Positions 59,054 to 64,000 of a DNA stretch of 64,000 nt are shown here, piece by piece; the first letter of the stretch is position 1, and each line of letters begins with the position of its first letter. The position numbers were made by a program, and so were the translations under genes. The DNA is from Granulicella sp. GTDB taxonomy: Bacteria > Acidobacteriota > Terriglobia > Terriglobales > Acidobacteriaceae. The notes under the pieces are model-generated. The model ran no database searches, was not told the DNA's origin, and saw only the letters and a list, made by a program, of their open reading frames with translations. The stretch spans positions 1 through 64,000 of the forward strand of contig JANXYX010000039.1 of NCBI GenBank assembly GCA_025408425.1, in the 5' to 3' direction.

Positions 59054-60118
59054 ATGCGAATCTCATCTGTCGGCACTGCCTATCCACCGAATCGCTACCC
59101 GCAAGCCGAAATCACGCAAGCCCTGGCAAAACGCTGGGAAGGCAAGCTCGAAGAGCCCCGCATCCTCAACCGCCTTCACGCCAACTGCGGCGTCGACTTC
59201 CGTAACCTCGTCTTCCCCCTGGACGTCTATCCTTCCCTTATCGGTTTCGGCGCCACCAACACAGCATGGATAAAGGCCGCCGTCGAACTTGGCGAACTCG
59301 CCGTCACACGCGCCCTCGATCGCGCCGGCATCACCGCAGCGGACATCTCTGCCATCTTCTTTGCGTCCGTCACCGGCATCGCCAGCCCCACCATCGACGC
59401 CCGCCTCATCAATCGACTGCCGTTCCCAGTTACCGTCAAGCGCACCCCCATCTTCGGCCTTGGATGCGTCGCAGGAGCCGCCGGCATCGCCCGCGCGTCA
59501 GACTATGTCCGCGCCTTCCCCGACCAGAACGCTCTGCTCCTCTCGGTCGAACTCTGCTCTCTCACCTGGCAGGATGACGACCAGTCCATCGCCAACCTTA
59601 TCTCCACAGGCCTCTTTGCGGACGGTGCCGCCGCCGTCGTCGTATCCGGTTCGGACAGCGCCCTCGCCGCCTCCACTCAGCCCGGCCCCCGCATCCTCGC
59701 CACCCGATCCACCTTCTACCGCGATACCGAGTACGTCATGGGTTGGACCATCGGAGACCTCGGCTTCAAGATCGTCCTCTCCCCCGACGTCCCCAAGGTC
59801 GTCACCGACAACTTCCTCGCCAACGTCCAGGGCTTCCTCTCGGACAACGGCCTCACCCTGTCCGATATCTCCAGCTATATCTTCCACAGCGGCGGCCCCA
59901 AGGTCCTCGAAGCCATGGAGACCTCACTCAGCCTCCCACCCAACGCCCTTGCGCCATCCTGGAAGAGCCTCAGCGAAGTCGGCAACCTCTCTGCCGCCTC
60001 CGTCCTCGCTGTCCTCGAAGACTACCTCGTCAATAACCCCGGCACCCCCGGAACCTACAGCATCCTCGCCGCCATGGGCCCCGCCTTCTGCTCAGAGCTG
60101 GTCCTTCTCCGGTGGTAG
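59054..60118 (+). CDS. Type III polyketide synthase (chalcone/stilbene synthase-like)
   Basis: FGLGCVAGAAGIARASDYVRAFPDQNALLLSVELCSLTWQ (catalytic Cys region), YIFHSGGPKVLEAM (His), SEVGNLSAASVLAVLED (Asn). Confidence 0.9.
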   Translation: MRISSVGTAYPPNRYPQAEITQALAKRWEGKLEEPRILNRLHANCGVDFRNLVFPLDVYPSLIGFGATNTAWIKAAVELGELAVTRALDRAGITAADISAIFFASVTGIASPTIDARLINRLPFPVTVKRTPIFGLGCVAGAAGIARASDYVRAFPDQNALLLSVELCSLTWQDDDQSIANLISTGLFADGAAAVVVSGSDSALAASTQPGPRILATRSTFYRDTEYVMGWTIGDLGFKIVLSPDVPKVVTDNFLANVQGFLSDNGLTLSDISSYIFHSGGPKVLEAMETSLSLPPNALAPSWKSLSEVGNLSAASVLAVLEDYLVNNPGTPGTYSILAAMGPAFCSELVLLRW

Positions 60119-60239
60119 CACCTTCAACGCCCGGAAGTCTGGATGGCCGCATAAGCGTCCAACCCTTGGCCATTCCCGAAGCTCACTTTACTTACACAGG
60201 CCATCCCTGTAATTTGACCTCACGAGGCAAGCCAGCACT

Positions 60240-60512
60240 ATGACTGACACGACGGACGAAATCGAACAGCGTTGCATTGATATCATCGCCAAATCCAAGA
60301 ACATCGCGCCTGAGTCCATCTCGCTCGCCAGCAGCTTTGACTCTCTCGCCATCGACTCCCTCGATAAGATCAACATCTCTTTCGAGGTCGAAGAGGCCTT
60401 CGACATCGAGATCCCCGACGACGCTCTCGGCAGCCTCAAAACCGTCGGCGACGTCGTCAACGGCGTCCGCAAGCTCGTCGGCCAACCCGCAGATTCCAAC
60501 GCTACTCAGTAG
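60240..60512 (+). CDS. Acyl carrier protein
   Basis: IIAKSKNIAPESISLASSFDSLAIDSLDKINISFEVEEAFDIEIPDDALGSLKTVGDVV; DSLD phosphopantetheine site. Confidence 0.9.
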   Translation: MTDTTDEIEQRCIDIIAKSKNIAPESISLASSFDSLAIDSLDKINISFEVEEAFDIEIPDDALGSLKTVGDVVNGVRKLVGQPADSNATQ

Positions 60513-60542
60513 CGACAACTTCAGATTCGAGGATCCTCCCCC

Positions 60543-61784
60543 GTGCATCGTGTCGTAGTCACCGGCCTCGGCTGCGTCACCCCGATCGGCTCCACCGTCG
60601 AAGACTTCCGTTCCTCTCTCTTCTCCGGCATCTCCGGCATCGCACCCTTTCCGCCATTTCCCGAAGCTCCCATCCCCAACGGGATTCGCTTCACCCAGAC
60701 CGGCCACGTCAAGAACTTCGACCCTCGCGCCCACCTCGCCAGCGGTGTCGTTGCCGCTTCAGACCGCACCGCCCAGTTCGCCATTATCGCCGCCCGTCAG
60801 GCCGCCCAGCAGAGCGAACTCACCCAGCACCACGCCCCAGACAAGATCGCAATCATCTTTGGCTGCTCCACCGGTGGCCGCTCCTCTGAAGAGTCCGAGA
60901 CCGCCAAGCTCTACACCCGCGACGCCCGTCTTCACCCACTCTCTGTCGTTCGTACCATGGCCAACGCCGGGGCCAGCCACACCTCCATCGACCTCGGCAT
61001 CACCGGCCCCGTCCTCACCATCTCCACCGCCTGCGCCTCCGGCACCCACGCCATCGGCCTCGCCTTCCAGATGGTCCGCTCCGGCCTGGTCACCGCCGCC
61101 ATCGCCGGCGGCCACGAAGCTCCTCTCACCTTCGGCTTCCTCCGCGCCTGGGATAGCATGCGCGTCGTCTCCGCCACCCAGTGCCGCCCCTTCTCTGCCG
61201 ACCGCGACGGAATGACACTCGGCGAAGGTGCAGCCATCCTCATCCTCGAAACCCTCGAGTCCGCTCAGGCCCGCAACGCCACCATCTTTGCTGAGATCAT
61301 CGGCTTCGGCATGTCCGCCGATGCCCATCACATCACCAACCCCGCCACCGAAGGAGCCGCCTCCGCCATCCGCGCCGCGCTCAAAGACGCCAGCACCTCC
61401 CCGGAAGAAGCAGAGAGTCTCCGCGATCAGGTCGGTTTCATCAATGCCCACGGTACTGGCACTCAGGCCAACGACTCGACCGAAGCCGCCGCCATCCACC
61501 AGGTCTTCGGCTCACGCGCCTCCACTATCCCTGTCAGCTCTACCAAATCCCTCCACGGCCACTCCATCGGAGCCACCGGAGCCATCGAAGCCCTCGCCAC
61601 AGTCCTCGCATTGCACCACCACCAACTTCCCGCCACCGCCGGAGTCACCACCATCGACCCAACCCTCGATCTGGACGTCATCATCGGCGCCCCCCGCTCC
61701 GTCACCCCCGCAATCGCCCTCTCTAACTCCCTCGCCTTCGGGGGCATCAACGCAGTCCTGGCGCTTCGCCCCTACACCGCCTGA
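60543..61784 (+). CDS. Beta-ketoacyl-ACP synthase (KAS II/FabF-like)
   Basis: VVVTGLGCVTPIGSTVEDF, ISTACASGTHAIGLAFQMVRSG, INAHGTGTQANDSTEA, KSLHGHSIGATGAIEAL: Cys-His-His. Confidence 0.93.
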   Translation: MHRVVVTGLGCVTPIGSTVEDFRSSLFSGISGIAPFPPFPEAPIPNGIRFTQTGHVKNFDPRAHLASGVVAASDRTAQFAIIAARQAAQQSELTQHHAPDKIAIIFGCSTGGRSSEESETAKLYTRDARLHPLSVVRTMANAGASHTSIDLGITGPVLTISTACASGTHAIGLAFQMVRSGLVTAAIAGGHEAPLTFGFLRAWDSMRVVSATQCRPFSADRDGMTLGEGAAILILETLESAQARNATIFAEIIGFGMSADAHHITNPATEGAASAIRAALKDASTSPEEAESLRDQVGFINAHGTGTQANDSTEAAAIHQVFGSRASTIPVSSTKSLHGHSIGATGAIEALATVLALHHHQLPATAGVTTIDPTLDLDVIIGAPRSVTPAIALSNSLAFGGINAVLALRPYTA

Positions 61785-61864
61785 GACAGCACCCACCCAT
61801 CGCAGAACCTGCAGCACTTAGTGCGTGTGCCGTATCTGAGGCCGCACAATAGCACCGCAAGCCA

Positions 61865-62725
61865 TTAGTGCCGAAAACTCTCGTGCCGATGCCGGGCCTT
61901 ATAGACGTAGTGCCCCACCAGCCACCCAGCCGCGCTACCCACCAGCACATCAGTAGGGAAGTGCTGCTGCCCCATCACCCGCGTCAAACTCACTCCTGTC
62001 GCCAGCGTATAGATCCCCGCTTGTTTCCAGCGCGAAGGATACTCCTCCGCTAGTACCGCTGCCGCCGACCACGCCAGCAAACTATGCGATGAGATAAACG
62101 AAGAATCCACCCCGGAGTGTCCCGTAAAAAACTCACCGTTTGCGTTATCTACATACGGCCTCTCGCGCCAGAAGATCAGCTTCAGCCCTTGCTCCACCAC
62201 GACGCCATCCAGCAGCGCCTCACCGCTCAGTATTCCAGCCTCTTGCGCGTGCTCATCGTTCTTGAAGCGACCAAGCCCGTATAGAACCACTGGCGCAGCA
62301 ATAAACCCGCCAATCACCACATTCGACGCATCCACATTCGCTTGATTGAAGTTTGCATCGTGGCTCACCACCTCAGTCATCACATAATGATCCGTCGCAA
62401 GCCCCACTCCGGTGGCCAGCGCCAGTGGTGCCAGCCAAATCAGGTCGCCCTTCCGCACTCGCAGCGGACTGGTCCAGATCGCCCCTTGGTCCTTCAGGAT
62501 ATGGATCGGCGTGTTCCTCACAGTCACAGCATCGCTGCTCTTCAGTTGCGCTACCGGAGCCTCTGGAAATATCGCCAAACTCCCCTGTGCAGTGCCATCC
62601 GTCTGGGCACGCACAACACCCGGCCTCGCAACCGTTGCCACAAACAGAAAACACGCAACCACCAGCATCGACGTTCTTCGGGGGACTCCCCGATAGGGGA
62701 CGTAAATCAATTCACTTGCGTTCAT
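61865..62725 (-). CDS. PAP2-family phosphatase
   Basis: KLIFWRERPYVDNANGEFF, DSSFISSHSLLAWSAAAVL, LTRVMGQQHFPTDVLVGSAAGWLVG: three PAP2 motifs. Confidence 0.92.
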   Translation of the reverse strand: MNASELIYVPYRGVPRRTSMLVVACFLFVATVARPGVVRAQTDGTAQGSLAIFPEAPVAQLKSSDAVTVRNTPIHILKDQGAIWTSPLRVRKGDLIWLAPLALATGVGLATDHYVMTEVVSHDANFNQANVDASNVVIGGFIAAPVVLYGLGRFKNDEHAQEAGILSGEALLDGVVVEQGLKLIFWRERPYVDNANGEFFTGHSGVDSSFISSHSLLAWSAAAVLAEEYPSRWKQAGIYTLATGVSLTRVMGQQHFPTDVLVGSAAGWLVGHYVYKARHRHESFRH

Positions 62726-62944
62726 CAGGCCTCAGTCAGTCTTTGATCTAAAACACATAACGGCTCGGCGACCTAGGTCTGATCTCTCCGCAAAATGCTA
62801 CCGCTCGATCTATAGTCAGATGCCATCTACTGCCATCTCCGTAGTCTGTCCCACCACACTTTCTTCACATCCAACCAATTCAATCCCTTGGCCGAAACCC
62901 CAATCCACTAAAACCCTCCTCCGCCGCGATACCATACCCCCAGC

Positions 62945-63763
62945 ATGATCTCTGTCCTCATACTCACCCGCAACGAAGAACGCGACCTCCCCGGAGCCCT
63001 CGACTCGGTCTCCTGGTCCGACGACATCCACGTCTTCGACTCCTTCTCCACCGACAACACCATCGAAGTCGCTAAAGCTGCCGGAGTCCATTTCCACCAG
63101 CGCACCTTCGACGACTACGCCACCCACCGCAACGCCGCCCTCACCTCCATCGCCTTCAAACACCCCTGGGTATTTCTCCTCGATGCCGACGAGCGTCCCA
63201 CTCCCGAACTCTCCCGCGAGATGCAGCAACTCACTCTCGCTGCGCCCGACCAGATTGCCGGCTTCCGCCTCCGCCGTCGCGACTTCCTCTTCGACACCTG
63301 GCTCAAGCACGCGCAGATCTCTCCCTTCTACATCCGTCTCGTCCGCCCCCAGCGCGCCCGCTATACCCGCGCCATCAACGAGGTCATCGAAGTCGACGGT
63401 CCTGTCGCCAACCTCAGCTACCCTCTCGATCACTACCCATTCTCCAAGGGCATTGCCCACTGGGTCAGCAAGCACAATCTCTACAGCACCATGGAAGCCG
63501 AACTCATCTACAGGCAGCAGGGCCTGCAAAACCCATCCCTCCGCGCTGCTCTTCGCCACCCAGACTTCCACACCCGTCGCCTCCACCAGAAGGCCATCTT
63601 CTACCGACTCCCCGGCCGCCCCCTCATCAAGTGGCTCTATATGATGTTCGTCCGCGGAGCCCTTCTCGACGGCGCCGCCGGCCTCACCTACGCCACACTG
63701 CAATCCTTCTACGAGTACCTCATCGTCATCAAAACCAAAGAGCTACAGCGCGGCGGAGCATAG
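62945..63763 (+). CDS. Glycosyltransferase family 2 (WaaE/KdtX-like)
   Basis: MISVLILTRNEERDLPGALDSVSWSDDIHVFDSFSTDNTIEVAKAAGVHFHQRTFDDYATHRNAAL, VFLLDADERPTPEL. Confidence 0.92.
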   Translation: MISVLILTRNEERDLPGALDSVSWSDDIHVFDSFSTDNTIEVAKAAGVHFHQRTFDDYATHRNAALTSIAFKHPWVFLLDADERPTPELSREMQQLTLAAPDQIAGFRLRRRDFLFDTWLKHAQISPFYIRLVRPQRARYTRAINEVIEVDGPVANLSYPLDHYPFSKGIAHWVSKHNLYSTMEAELIYRQQGLQNPSLRAALRHPDFHTRRLHQKAIFYRLPGRPLIKWLYMMFVRGALLDGAAGLTYATLQSFYEYLIVIKTKELQRGGA

Positions 63764-64000
63764 CCAGACTCTCGCTCCCGCGTCGCATCTGCCATCGATT
63801 CGCTATGTTCGATAGGCTACGAAGCCTCGCAATCTCCCTCAGTTCCCCAAAAAAATCCTTGCCATGAAGCTCGGTTCAAGTTACTTTGGGCTATCTTCAC
63901 CTCAAATTCACAATCTTGAGTTTTCTGTCGCACTGTCATCCGCCTTATCGGCACTTGAATAACAGTAGGTCGTCGCCCCCCGTCCGCGCGACTCAGGCAG

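Noticed and set aside
59289-60212. 307-aa ORF overlapping the type III PKS
   Set aside because: Ser/Pro-rich low-complexity shadow frame; the PKS frame has the catalytic residues.
1-64000. CRISPR arrays, prophage, integrase or toxin-antitoxin modules
   Set aside because: No regularly spaced repeats, phage structural genes, integrases or recognisable TA pairs were found; the only mobile-type gene is the RAYT.

Overview
High-GC, Acidobacteriaceae-like bacterial chromosome segment; the taxon is inferred from gene content and was not verified. Roughly the first 24 kb is mostly housekeeping: tRNA-Arg, gcvT/gcvH, a methylmalonyl-CoA mutase catalytic subunit, glgC, tatA, a PPK2 kinase, two VWFA-domain proteins, a REP-associated tyrosine transposase (RAYT) between palindromic repeats, hisA, an S1-domain protein, an ornithine aminotransferase and a sugar epimerase. 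From about 24.9 to 57.6 kb lies a large exosortase (EpsH)/EpsI-type exopolysaccharide locus. It holds Wza, an outer-membrane beta-barrel protein, Wzz, an XrtA-type AAA ATPase, a BY-kinase, a polyprenyl-P sugar transferase, several glycosyltransferases, Wzy, Wzx, a PrsT-like TPR lipoprotein and two sigma-54 activators. The most notable element sits inside it: a tightly packed four-gene set of acyl-AMP ligase, carrier protein, SGNH protein and MBOAT (36002-40735). This repeats the dltA/C/D/B functional architecture and suggests thioester-based acylation of the exopolysaccharide. Other highlights are divergent near-consensus sigma-54 promoters at the Wza/exosortase junction, a sigma-54 regulator whose receiver domain lacks the phospho-acceptor Asp, a type III PKS-ACP-KAS mini-cluster (59-61.8 kb), a frameshifted S41 peptidase, and a 47-aa small ORF absent from the supplied ORF track. 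All calls are by eye; no database search was run.
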